From: Candidatus Woesearchaeota archaeon
GTDB taxonomy: Archaea > Nanobdellota > Nanobdellia > Woesearchaeales > UBA525
Direction: 5' to 3'
NCBI GenBank assembly: GCA_023252315.1
Contig: JAJPEB010000099.1
Span: forward strand, 1-5,235
DNA length: 5,235 nucleotides
Positions 1 to 4,804 of the stretch are shown one piece after another; the first letter of the stretch is position 1; every line of letters starts with the position of its first letter. Both the position numbers and the translations under genes were made by a program. The notes below the pieces were generated by a model that searched no databases, was not told where the DNA came from, and saw only the letters and a program-made list of their open reading frames with translations.

Positions 1-607
1 CCATGCGCTTGTTCGGCACATGGATCGTTTCGCCCGTGATGGAGCGGATCGTGGTGCTGCGAAGGCCGACCTCCGTCACGAAACCATCAAACGCGTCGAA
101 ATGAATGCGGTCGCCCACGCGATAGACGCCCTTCACCGAGACGGTGAGCCAGCCGACGAAGTTGAGGATGGGCTTCTGGAGCGCGAACGTGATGCCAAAG
201 CCGACGAGCCCCAGCGAGGTGATGACCGTCCCGAAGCTGTCCTCGAACACAAGCGTGAGCGCGAGGAAGCCGAAGACCGTCCACAGCACGAGCTTCATCA
301 TGCGCGAGACGATCGAGAACTCGTAGCTCGCAGGGTAGAATCCGTGGATGCGCTTGACGACAATGTCGATGAAGAGGAACGAGAACGCCCGGAAGACGAC
401 GTACATCGTGATGATGAGGAACATCTTGGGCGTGAATCCGTAGAACTTCTCGGAGAGGTAGCTCACGTCGTCGAGCGCGACCTTCACGATGAAGTGCGCG
501 TCGTTCTTCCACATGATGAAGAGCAGGAAGAAGACGAGGCCCACGGTCGCGACCGTGTTCGCGTACTTGCGGTTCTGGCTTATGGGATCAGGCGCGGCTG
601 TGCTCAC
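1..607 (-). CDS. MscS-family mechanosensitive ion channel, 3' end missing
   Basis: Encodes the first 202 residues of a small-conductance mechanosensitive channel, a membrane protein that opens under tension to release solutes during osmotic downshock. Hydrophobic helices lie near residues 20-32, 62-82 and 103-121. They are followed by the pore-lining helix and the start of the beta domain at about 125-200. That part carries the family pattern: SLGLVGFGITFALQKPILNF (131-150), then YRVGDRIHF (162-170), GFVTEVGLRSTTIRS (175-189) and GETIHVPNK (192-200). The C-terminal cytoplasmic domain lies beyond base 1. I chose GTG at 607 because the frame has a stop at 634-632, no ATG occurs before residue 32, and a TATA box sits about 28 nt upstream. 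Starting at Met32 would delete the first helix. The family call is secure; channel conductance type cannot be judged. It lies 96 bp downstream of rpoF on the same strand, but its own promoter argues for separate transcription. Confidence 0.93.
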   Translation of the reverse strand, partial: MSTAAPDPISQNRKYANTVATVGLVFFLLFIMWKNDAHFIVKVALDDVSYLSEKFYGFTPKMFLIITMYVVFRAFSFLFIDIVVKRIHGFYPASYEFSIVSRMMKLVLWTVFGFLALTLVFEDSFGTVITSLGLVGFGITFALQKPILNFVGWLTVSVKGVYRVGDRIHFDAFDGFVTEVGLRSTTIRSITGETIHVPNKRM

Positions 608-631
608 CGTCGATGGACCGGAAGAGGTTGC

Positions 632-639
632 TTATAAAA
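632..639 (-). promoter_or_regulatory. TATA box of the MscS-family gene
   Basis: Read on the minus strand this is TTTTATAA, an AT-rich island in GC-rich surroundings. Its centre is about 28 nt before the GTG at 607, the usual archaeal TATA-to-transcription-start distance. The transcript would therefore start at or within a few bases of the start codon. No Shine-Dalgarno sequence precedes the GTG, which agrees with a leaderless message. Confidence 0.7.
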
Positions 640-703
640 CGGTAGGGAGGGGAGATCCGCTTCGAGACTACGCTGCGAGAATTGCCCTGCTGAGAATAGG
701 CGC

Positions 704-1066
704 CTACTTCGCCTTCGCCGCGTACTCGCCGATCACGTCAGTGATCTTCTTCACGCTCTCGTTCGAGACCGTGAGGTGGTACGCGGAGAGGATCGCCTTC
801 ACCTGCTTCTCGTTCGTCGGGAGCAGGTCCACGAGCTTGTGGTAGTGCGCATCCTTGAGGCGGGGGATCTCGAGCGCGACGAGCTTGCCGTAGAGCTCCT
901 GCGCCTTCTTCGTCGCGAGCTTCGCCGCCTCCTGCGCGTACTCGAGCGTCTTCTGCGCCCTGAAATTGAGCTCGACGTCGGGGCTGACCTTCTTGATGTT
1001 CTCGAGCGCGGCCTTGACCTCGACGACGTTCATCGGAGACTTCTCGAGGATCTCAGGCTTTGACAT
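704..1066 (-). CDS. rpoF: DNA-directed RNA polymerase subunit Rpo4 (RpoF)
   Basis: Archaeal RNA polymerase subunit 4, counterpart of eukaryotic Rpb4. With Rpo7 (RpoE) it forms the stalk of the polymerase, which helps open-complex formation and binds emerging RNA. The product is 120 residues, normal for the family. Residues 1-30 hold the N-terminal segment (KPEILEKSPMNVVEVKAALE). Residues 35-65 form a helix (RAQKTLEYAQEAAKL and following). Residues 66-118 form the HRDC-like helical bundle, with the family hallmark LVDLLPTNEKQVKAILSAY (78-96). The ATG at 1066 lies inside the end of rpl21e, overlapping its stop by 14 bp. GGAG at 1077-1074 lies 7 nt before the ATG and AGGTG at 1081-1077 lies 10 nt before it, so it probably initiates by Shine-Dalgarno pairing and translational coupling. 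The rpl21e-rpoF order is conserved in archaea. DUF655, which often follows rpoF, is absent here; an MscS gene follows instead. Confidence 0.93.
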   Translation of the reverse strand: MSKPEILEKSPMNVVEVKAALENIKKVSPDVELNFRAQKTLEYAQEAAKLATKKAQELYGKLVALEIPRLKDAHYHKLVDLLPTNEKQVKAILSAYHLTVSNESVKKITDVIGEYAAKAK

Positions 1067-1364
1067 TGGCGTTCTCCACCTTGCGCAGGTGCACGGGGTG
1101 CACGATGAGGCGCTTCTCCTTGCGCGCGTCGAGGATCCTCACCTCGTAGCAGCTGCCGAGGCTGCGCGTGACCGTGCCGATCTTGCCGTGGAAGCGGCGG
1201 AAGTAGAGGCCGCGCTGCACCGCAGGCTCCGCGAGGAGCACGACCTTCTCGCCGTCCTCGAAGCGCTGCAGGTACCTGCGCAGCGAGATCTTGCCCTGCT
1301 CGCGGTAGCCCTTCTTGAACTTCGCGCGGGTCTTGCGGCGTGCGCCTCCGATGCGGGTGACCAT
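1053..1364 (-). CDS. rpl21e: 50S ribosomal protein L21e (eL21)
   Basis: Large-subunit ribosomal protein found in archaea and eukaryotes but not bacteria. The 103-residue product has the basic N-terminus GGARRKTRAKFKKGYREQGK (6-25). An SH3-like barrel follows, with GEKVVLLAEPAVQRGL (38-53), the signature RRFHGKIGTV (56-65) and YEVRILDARKEKRLIVHPVHL (73-93). Length and order match the family. The start at ATG 1364 gives the expected N-terminus and lies about 26 nt after a TATA box, so the message is probably leaderless. It is first in a two-gene unit with rpoF, whose start codon lies inside the last five codons of this gene. Confidence 0.95.
   Translation of the reverse strand: MVTRIGGARRKTRAKFKKGYREQGKISLRRYLQRFEDGEKVVLLAEPAVQRGLYFRRFHGKIGTVTRSLGSCYEVRILDARKEKRLIVHPVHLRKVENANVKA
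1074..1081 (-). promoter_or_regulatory. Shine-Dalgarno sequence for rpoF inside rpl21e
   Basis: On the minus strand the bases before the rpoF ATG read AGGTGGAG. GGAG leaves 7 nt to the ATG and AGGTG leaves 10 nt, and both can pair with the archaeal 16S rRNA 3' end. It lies within rpl21e codons for Lys-Val-Glu. Most first genes in this window lack such a motif, which fits the usual archaeal pattern of leaderless first cistrons and Shine-Dalgarno-led downstream cistrons. Confidence 0.6.
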
Positions 1365-1386
1365 GGCACTGCGGATTTAGAGCCCC

Positions 1387-1394
1387 TTTATAAA
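1387..1394 (-). promoter_or_regulatory. TATA box of the rpl21e-rpoF unit
   Basis: TTTATAAA, a perfect palindrome and close to the archaeal consensus, is centred about 26 nt before the rpl21e ATG at 1364. The predicted transcript starts at or close to the ATG. No Shine-Dalgarno motif lies between the box and the start. The box lies downstream of the BofA-like gene, which ends at 1416, so rpl21e does not depend on readthrough from it. Confidence 0.78.
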
Positions 1395-1415
1395 GATATT
1401 GCTCGGGCTCTCGAG

Positions 1416-1682
1416 TCAAAACCAGACGCCGGCGAGATGGAGCACGACGACGAGGGCGAGGCCCACGATGCCGAGCAGCGCGACGAGGAGCACGCTCCAG
1501 ATGTTGATCACGAGCGTCGGGAGCAGCCAGGCCTGCACGGCGTAGAGCGCGAAGAACCCGATCACGCTGTTGACCGCGAGCATGATCGCGTGCTTGAATC
1601 CCCACATGAAGAACGCGAACGTCGCGATGAGCGCGACGACGATGAGGAAGATCGCGACGAGGCCGAGGCCGCCGAATGCCAT
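1416..1682 (-). CDS. Pro-sigma-K processing inhibitor BofA-like membrane protein
   Basis: An 88-residue, very hydrophobic protein with likely membrane helices near residues 6-27, 32-53 and 61-84. The C-terminal two thirds resemble the BofA family: NSVIGFFALYAV (38-49), then a short loop with VINIWSVLLVALLGIVG (58-74) and LVVVLHLAG (77-85). Two conserved elements stand out, the helix that begins Asn-Ser and the later GxxG turn. In Bacillus, BofA restrains the membrane protease SpoIVFB. Archaea have no sigma-K, so the archaeal members need another role, which is unknown. The ATG at 1682 is about 24 nt from a TATA-like box, and a second TATA box follows the gene, so it is probably monocistronic. 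A generic small membrane protein is the alternative, but the NSVIG plus INIWS spacing supports the family. Confidence 0.7.
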   Translation of the reverse strand: MAFGGLGLVAIFLIVVALIATFAFFMWGFKHAIMLAVNSVIGFFALYAVQAWLLPTLVINIWSVLLVALLGIVGLALVVVLHLAGVWF

Positions 1683-1702
1683 CGTCTGAGCGAGGTCGCA
1701 GG

Positions 1703-1710
1703 ATATTTAA
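1703..1710 (-). promoter_or_regulatory. TATA box of the BofA-like gene with adjoining palindrome
   Basis: The minus strand reads TTAAATAT, centred about 24 nt before the ATG at 1682. Immediately upstream, at 1711-1718, is the palindrome GGATATCC, in the position of the transcription factor B recognition element. GGATAT at 1701-1706 also pairs with ATATCC at 1713-1718 as an inverted repeat around the box. No Shine-Dalgarno motif is seen, so a leaderless message is likely. A repressor site overlapping the promoter is possible but unproven. Confidence 0.6.
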
Positions 1711-1765
1711 GGATATCCCTGGCGCGCGGCGCGGCAAGGCGCTTCGCGCTGCGCTCGTGGCGTCC

Positions 1766-2557
1766 TCACGTCTCCTCCACGCGATGCGCAGGCGGGAACG
1801 CGAGCGCCTCGCCGTGCCTGACGTTGCGCCAGAGCGCGGGCACGACGCGCTCGAGCAGCGGGCGCAGGTTGAGCACGTCCGCGGCGTTGTAGTCGACGAG
1901 CTCGCGCAGCGCCTCGTCGTCGCCGAAGCGGTAGCGGTACCACAGCAGGATCGCGTCCGCACCCTCGTACTCGCAGATGGGACCCTCGCGCGAGATGCCC
2001 AAGCGCCGCTCGATGCGCTTGAGGCCGCCGCGCAGGCCCGCCTGCGCGCAGATGTGGCGCACGTCGAGATGCGGCACGTCGGGGAGCGCACGCGGGAACA
2101 TGCGCGCGAGGATCGGGAGGTCGAAGCTGCTGCCATTGAACGTGACGAGGCATGACGCGCCCTCGAGCGCACGCTGCAGCGCGTCAGGCGTGAGGTTGCG
2201 TCCCTGCACGAGCGCCTGGTAGAACTCGCCGTCGGAGACGCCCACGACCGTGACGTCGTGGCGCCGCTCGCTCGTCTCGATGTCGAGGTAGCGCGGCTCG
2301 CCCATGAGGTGCCCGTACGCGCGCCATGCGTAGCGCGTGCCGAGCGAGCGCGCGAGCGCGAGCCGCGCGTCCTCCCGCCGCATCGCCTCGCGCGCCTCGC
2401 GGATGCGCATCTTCCAGAAGCTGAGCCTCGTCGCGCTCACGCCCTTGACCGCTGCCGCGTCGAGAAGGTGGTCCCATGTCGCGATGCCTGTCTCCCAGAG
2501 CATGCGCTCCGTGCGCTCCTGCACGCCGGGCAAGAAGATGAAGCTCTCCTCGAACAT
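1766..2557 (-). CDS. YprB-like RNase H-fold 3'-5' exonuclease (DEDDy type)
   Basis: A 263-residue protein with a DEDD exonuclease domain. The acidic residues expected to bind two metal ions are in place: LDIETS gives Asp92 and Glu94 (motif I), FNGSSFDLPIL gives Asp146 (motif II), and DYNAADVLNL gives Tyr223 and Asp227 (motif III, YxxxD spacing). The segments DVPHLDVRHI (160-169) and GLKRIERRLGISRE (178-191) match the region between motifs II and III in YprB-type nucleases. The N-terminal 60 or so residues (FIFLPGVQERTERMLWETGI) look like a helix-hairpin-helix-type module often seen before this domain. The family is expected to trim nucleic acid 3' ends; the substrate is not known. ATG 2557 was chosen because the module begins right there and a weak TATA-like box lies about 27 nt upstream. 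The same frame stays open to 2794, but that extension is Arg/Ala/Pro-rich and shows no family similarity. Confidence 0.85.
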   Translation of the reverse strand: MFEESFIFLPGVQERTERMLWETGIATWDHLLDAAAVKGVSATRLSFWKMRIREAREAMRREDARLALARSLGTRYAWRAYGHLMGEPRYLDIETSERRHDVTVVGVSDGEFYQALVQGRNLTPDALQRALEGASCLVTFNGSSFDLPILARMFPRALPDVPHLDVRHICAQAGLRGGLKRIERRLGISREGPICEYEGADAILLWYRYRFGDDEALRELVDYNAADVLNLRPLLERVVPALWRNVRHGEALAFPPAHRVEET

Positions 2558-2580
2558 CGCATCGCTGCGGCACCCGGCAC

Positions 2581-2588
2581 TCTTAAGC
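2581..2588 (-). promoter_or_regulatory. Weak TATA-like box of the exonuclease gene
   Basis: The minus strand reads GCTTAAGA, centred about 27 nt before the ATG at 2557. It is the only AT-rich island near that start, but it is a poor match to the archaeal consensus, so expression may be low. CTTAAG is itself palindromic, so direction cannot be read from it. Confidence 0.4.
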
Positions 2589-2608
2589 GTTCTGCGCGCG
2601 CGGCCAGT

Positions 2609-2630
2609 GCGTTCCGGAAGCGTTCCGGGA
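2609..2630. repeat. Tandem repeat, period 11 bp
   Basis: GCGTTCCGG occurs at 2609-2617 and again at 2620-2628, giving two nearly identical 11-bp units (ending AA and GA). The first unit contains the palindrome TTCCGGAA at 2612-2619. The period is about one DNA turn, so both copies face the same side of the helix. A binding site for a dimer or a pair of proteins is conceivable; chance in GC-rich DNA is also possible. Confidence 0.5.
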
Positions 2631-2725
2631 GGAGCTGCGGGATTTCCGTCTCCCGCGGCGCAGCGCACAAAATGCCGCGCGCGATCCACGCATGCAGCGG
2701 GGAGACGCCGAGCATGGCGCTCTCC

Positions 2726-2769
2726 GGCCGCCGGCACCGTTCTTGCCACTCCCCCCCGCGCCGGCGGCC
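2726..2769. repeat. Perfect 10-bp inverted repeat (GC-rich hairpin)
   Basis: GGCCGCCGGC at 2726-2735 is the exact reverse complement of GCCGGCGGCC at 2760-2769, separated by 24 bases that include a run of seven or more C. The right arm can also pair, with a 3-nt bulge, with the downstream GGGCCGGCGC at 2782-2791, so two exclusive structures are possible if it is transcribed. It lies upstream of the rpl35ae TATA box and therefore outside the predicted rpl35ae message. Confidence 0.6.
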
Positions 2770-2820
2770 CCTTCTCCTTCTCGGGCCGGCGCATCCGCAG
2801 TGGAGAGACGAAGAGGAAAT

Positions 2821-2828
2821 CTTATAAA
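2821..2828 (+). promoter_or_regulatory. TATA box of rpl35ae
   Basis: CTTATAAA lies with its centre about 26 nt before the ATG at 2851. It is preceded by the purine-rich stretch AAGAGGAAAT (2811-2820), which suits a transcription factor B recognition element. No Shine-Dalgarno motif lies between the box and the ATG, so the message is probably leaderless. Confidence 0.78.
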
Positions 2829-2850
2829 CCCCCTCTGAATCGCGCTAGCC

Positions 2851-3105
2851 ATGCAAGGGACAATCCACAACTACCGCCGAGGCAGGCACAACCAGACGTG
2901 CAGCCAGATGCTCATCGTCGTCGACGGCGTGGACTCGAAGGACAAGGCGCAGCCGCTCGTCGGCAAGCGCGTCACGTACCATACGGGCAAGAAGCCGATC
3001 GCGGGCGAGGTACGCTCGACGCACGGCAACAGCGGCGCGGTGCGCGTCATCTTCGAGACGGGCATGCCCGGCCAGGCGATCGGCCAGCGCGTCGAGATCC
3101 AGTAA
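2851..3105 (+). CDS. rpl35ae: 50S ribosomal protein L35Ae (eL33 in current naming)
   Basis: An archaeal/eukaryotic large-subunit ribosomal protein with no bacterial counterpart. The 84-residue product has the family's features in order: the N-terminal GTIHNYRRGRHNQ (3-15), MLIVVDGVDSKDKAQPLVGK (20-39), VTYHTGKKPIAGEV (41-54), and the strong C-terminal signature HGNSGAVRVIFETGMPGQA (58-76). Length is typical for archaeal members. The ATG at 2851 places the conserved GTI directly after the start and sits at leaderless distance from a good TATA box. It is transcribed alone, divergent from the exonuclease gene and convergent with the four-TM gene. Confidence 0.95.
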   Translation: MQGTIHNYRRGRHNQTCSQMLIVVDGVDSKDKAQPLVGKRVTYHTGKKPIAGEVRSTHGNSGAVRVIFETGMPGQAIGQRVEIQ

Positions 3106-3113
3106 GGCTTCTG

Positions 3114-3128
3114 CTGAGAAGTTCTCAG
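3114..3128. repeat. Small inverted repeat after rpl35ae, possible terminator hairpin
   Basis: CTGAGAA and TTCTCAG flank a single G, 9 bases after the rpl35ae stop codon. AGGC/GCCT just outside could lengthen the stem. A second short hairpin, AGCG-GAAG-CGCT, follows at 3133-3144. No T-run follows, and archaeal termination usually depends on T-rich DNA rather than hairpins, so the terminator role is weakly supported. The rest of the 133-bp convergent gap (3106-3238) shows nothing recognisable. Confidence 0.35.
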
Positions 3129-3238
3129 GCCTAGCGGAAGCGCTCTCGCGGCATCGGGGTCTCATCCTGGCCGCAAGCCGAGAACGCAGCGCTCGACAAA
3201 GGACGACACGCACGGCTGAAGGGGATCTCCCGGGACGC

Positions 3239-3613
3239 TCAGTCCATCACGAACGTCGCGATGACGAGGAAGAGGCCCTCGACCACGAAGAGCAGGTCGT
3301 AGAGGAACGCGGGGATGGGGACGGAGAACGCCACCGCGTCGAAGCTGTGGAGCACGTTGATGATGCCAAGCCCGAACACGACGATGCCAGCGATGAACGT
3401 CGTGATGAAGATGCCCGAGTGGAAGCTGTACTCGAAGAAGCTGTCGAAGACCATGTAGAGCCCGCCGAACGCGAGCACGTACGCGAGGATCGATCCCGTG
3501 AGCCCTCCCGCGGGGCCAAGCCACGACTCCTTGCCGATGAGCGAGAAGAGGCCGAAGAGCGCGATCACGAGCCCGATGACGAAGCTTACCCAGTGCCGTA
3601 CCGCGTGGACCAT
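3239..3613 (-). CDS. Uncharacterised four-helix membrane protein
   Basis: A 124-residue protein I do not recognise. It is strongly hydrophobic with four likely membrane helices near residues 8-27, 40-60, 67-89 and 99-122. Helices 1, 2 and 3 are glycine-rich. A conserved-looking polar patch, FDSFFEYSFHSG (56-67), joins helices 2 and 3, and charged residues lie only in loops and at the ends, so transport or catalysis is not indicated. There is no separate signal peptide; helix 1 would act as anchor. The ATG at 3613 has AAGGT 6 nt upstream. It starts 46 bp after the 336-residue helical protein gene on the same strand, so readthrough is possible, but a TATA-like stretch lies in the gap. Confidence 0.75.
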   Translation of the reverse strand: MVHAVRHWVSFVIGLVIALFGLFSLIGKESWLGPAGGLTGSILAYVLAFGGLYMVFDSFFEYSFHSGIFITTFIAGIVVFGLGIINVLHSFDAVAFSVPIPAFLYDLLFVVEGLFLVIATFVMD

Positions 3614-3619
3614 GTGATG

Positions 3620-3624
3620 ACCTT
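3620..3624 (-). promoter_or_regulatory. Shine-Dalgarno sequence for the four-helix membrane protein
   Basis: The minus strand reads AAGGT, followed by CATC, with 6 nt between AAGGT and the ATG at 3613. AGGTCATC differs at one base from the archaeal anti-Shine-Dalgarno complement AGGTGATC. This gene's TATA-like box is also about 13 nt further upstream than the others in the window, so a short leader carrying this site makes sense. Confidence 0.5.
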
Positions 3625-3650
3625 GCCTCGTTCTTCGCTACGTCTTCCCG

Positions 3651-3657
3651 TTAAAAA
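3651..3657 (-). promoter_or_regulatory. TATA-like/T-rich element between the helical and four-TM genes
   Basis: On the minus strand ATTTTTAA follows the stop of the 336-residue gene almost directly and is centred about 41 nt before the ATG at 3613. It could be a TATA box giving a leader of roughly 15 nt, or a T-rich termination signal for the upstream gene, or both. Sequence alone does not decide. Confidence 0.45.
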
Positions 3658-3659
3658 TG

Positions 3660-4670
3660 TTACGCTGCCTTCGCAGCCTCGTCCTCCCCCTCTTGCGGCA
3701 CGTGGCGCATCCTGATGAGCACGTTCGCGACGTCGCCCGCGAGCGCGTCGGCGGTCGCGTCATCCTTCGAGAGCAGCGCATGGAGCTTCTCGTACTCTTG
3801 CGCGGAGAACCCCTCCTTCCTGATCTCCTCGAGATAGAGGCCCAGTTCCCTCTCGTCCTTGCGGAACACGAAGTAGTACGTGGTGAATACCTGCATGATG
3901 AGCGTGAACCTGTGGAAGTTCGTGCGGATGTGGTCGAGGAGCTGCGCGACATACGCAGAGAGCTTCTTCTCGTCGTCCTCGATCCTCGCGAGCAGCTTGG
4001 GCACCGCCTCGTGCCTCCTCGACATCTTGACGAGCTCGCTCTCCAGCAACGCCTCGATCTCCTTGAAGTTGCTCGTGTCGCCCTTGATGTCCTTCGCGTC
4101 GCTGCGCAGGTGGTAGACGTGCTTCATCGCCTCTGCGAGGAGGATCGTATGGGCCGCGAAGTTGCGCTCGGCGAGCAGCCGGTGCTCGTCGCCGCCCGCA
4201 GCCGCCCTCGTCTCCGCGAACGCGGACGCATAGGAGCTCTTGATGTCTGAGATCATCTGATCGTACATTTGCTTGAGTTCGGAGAGCAGCTTATTGGCTT
4301 GCGCGCACAGCTTGTTCTTCTCGCTCTGCTCGAGGCTTGAGCTCATAATCGCGCGCTTGAGCCTCGCGAGAAGGCGCGGGAGGTGATCGACGCTGTCCTC
4401 CACCTTGAGCTCGATCGCCTCGGTCTGCCGCTCGTTCTGCAGGAGGACAAGCTCGCCTCCCTGCTCGACGAGGGAGACCGCTTCCCTGAACCTCTTCCTG
4501 ACCTCGTCGGAGCGCCCTGCCGCCCGCGCGATGCCGAGCGCTGGGATGACGACCTCGCTGAGCTGCGTGTGGTTCTGTATCGCCTTCTCCATGTGCACAC
4601 GGATCGCGCGAGAAAGCGAGCGCGAGGAGCGCAGCATCGTGCTGAGCCTGAGGAACGCGGTGCTGAACAT
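3660..4670 (-). CDS. Uncharacterised alpha-helical, coiled-coil-like protein
   Basis: A 336-residue protein I cannot assign. It is rich in Leu, Glu, Lys, Arg and Ala, with few Pro or Gly, so it should be almost wholly helical with several coiled-coil-prone stretches (about 55-110, 113-155, 165-190, 200-250). A distinctive aromatic segment, FHRFTLIMQVFTTYYFVFR (252-270), could be a buried or membrane-contacting helix, though it carries basic residues. A charged tail ends in EGEDEAAKAA. There is no clear signal peptide, so it is probably cytoplasmic. ATG 4670 was chosen over an in-frame ATG at 4814 because a TATA box lies about 27 nt upstream of 4670 and would fall inside a longer protein. The gene is divergent from the exported-protein gene at 4805, and the four-TM gene follows 46 bp downstream. 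Confidence 0.8.
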   Translation of the reverse strand: MFSTAFLRLSTMLRSSRSLSRAIRVHMEKAIQNHTQLSEVVIPALGIARAAGRSDEVRKRFREAVSLVEQGGELVLLQNERQTEAIELKVEDSVDHLPRLLARLKRAIMSSSLEQSEKNKLCAQANKLLSELKQMYDQMISDIKSSYASAFAETRAAAGGDEHRLLAERNFAAHTILLAEAMKHVYHLRSDAKDIKGDTSNFKEIEALLESELVKMSRRHEAVPKLLARIEDDEKKLSAYVAQLLDHIRTNFHRFTLIMQVFTTYYFVFRKDERELGLYLEEIRKEGFSAQEYEKLHALLSKDDATADALAGDVANVLIRMRHVPQEGEDEAAKAA

Positions 4671-4692
4671 CGCACCTGCCCCGTTCGCACGG

Positions 4693-4701
4693 TTTATTAA
4701 A
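4693..4701 (-). promoter_or_regulatory. TATA box of the helical protein gene
   Basis: The minus strand reads TTTAATAAA, centred about 27 nt before the ATG at 4670. The sequence before it is GCGAAGC, a plausible B recognition element. AGGTG occurs only 2 nt before the ATG, too close for normal Shine-Dalgarno use, so a leaderless message is the best reading. Confidence 0.7.
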
Positions 4702-4767
4702 GCTTCGCTCGCATCCGACGGTGCCGTTGGGCACGCGCTCCCGGACACGCATGCGCAAAAGAGAGAT

Positions 4768-4779
4768 TTTATTAATAAA
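4768..4779 (+). promoter_or_regulatory. TATA box (12-bp palindrome) of the exported membrane protein gene
   Basis: TTTATTAATAAA is a perfect 12-bp palindrome centred about 31 nt before the ATG at 4805. Being symmetric it could bind TBP in either direction, but the minus-strand gene has its own box at 4693-4701. Upstream at 4748-4755 is a second palindrome, CGCATGCG. No Shine-Dalgarno motif lies before the ATG. Confidence 0.65.
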
Positions 4780-4804
4780 TCCGGGCGCGCAAATCCACGC
4801 GACC

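Larger units (their letters stand above)
2558..2850. other. Divergent intergenic region between exonuclease and rpl35ae
   Basis: This stretch of 293 bases holds no gene I can support. Open frames cross it on both strands, but they are Arg/Ala/Pro-rich consequences of high GC. It contains a weak promoter for the exonuclease at the left end and a strong one for rpl35ae at the right. Between them are an 11-bp tandem repeat (2609-2628) and a set of GC-rich inverted repeats (2726-2791), listed separately. I saw no tRNA, C/D box or other known RNA. Confidence 0.6.

Noticed and set aside
966..1892. Long plus-strand open frame of 308 codons
   Set aside because: It runs antisense across rpoF, rpl21e and the BofA-like gene, is made of Arg/Ala/Asp/Glu/His repeats typical of high-GC shadow frames, and crosses two promoters.
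2606..2642. Resemblance to the signal recognition particle RNA helix 8 motif (CCGGAAG...GGAG..GC)
   Set aside because: The internal loop residues and spacing do not match, no surrounding SRP domains are visible, and the likeness comes from the GCGTTCCGG repeat.
2558..2794. N-terminal extension of the exonuclease to an ATG at 2794
   Set aside because: The extension is Arg/Pro/Ala-rich with no family similarity, passes through the TATA-like box, and the conserved helical module starts at 2557.
3106..3238. Possible C/D box guide RNA on the minus strand of the convergent gap
   Set aside because: A GATGA near 3165 and a CTGA near 3125 exist, but the C box deviates from RTGATGA and no internal C'/D' pair is seen.
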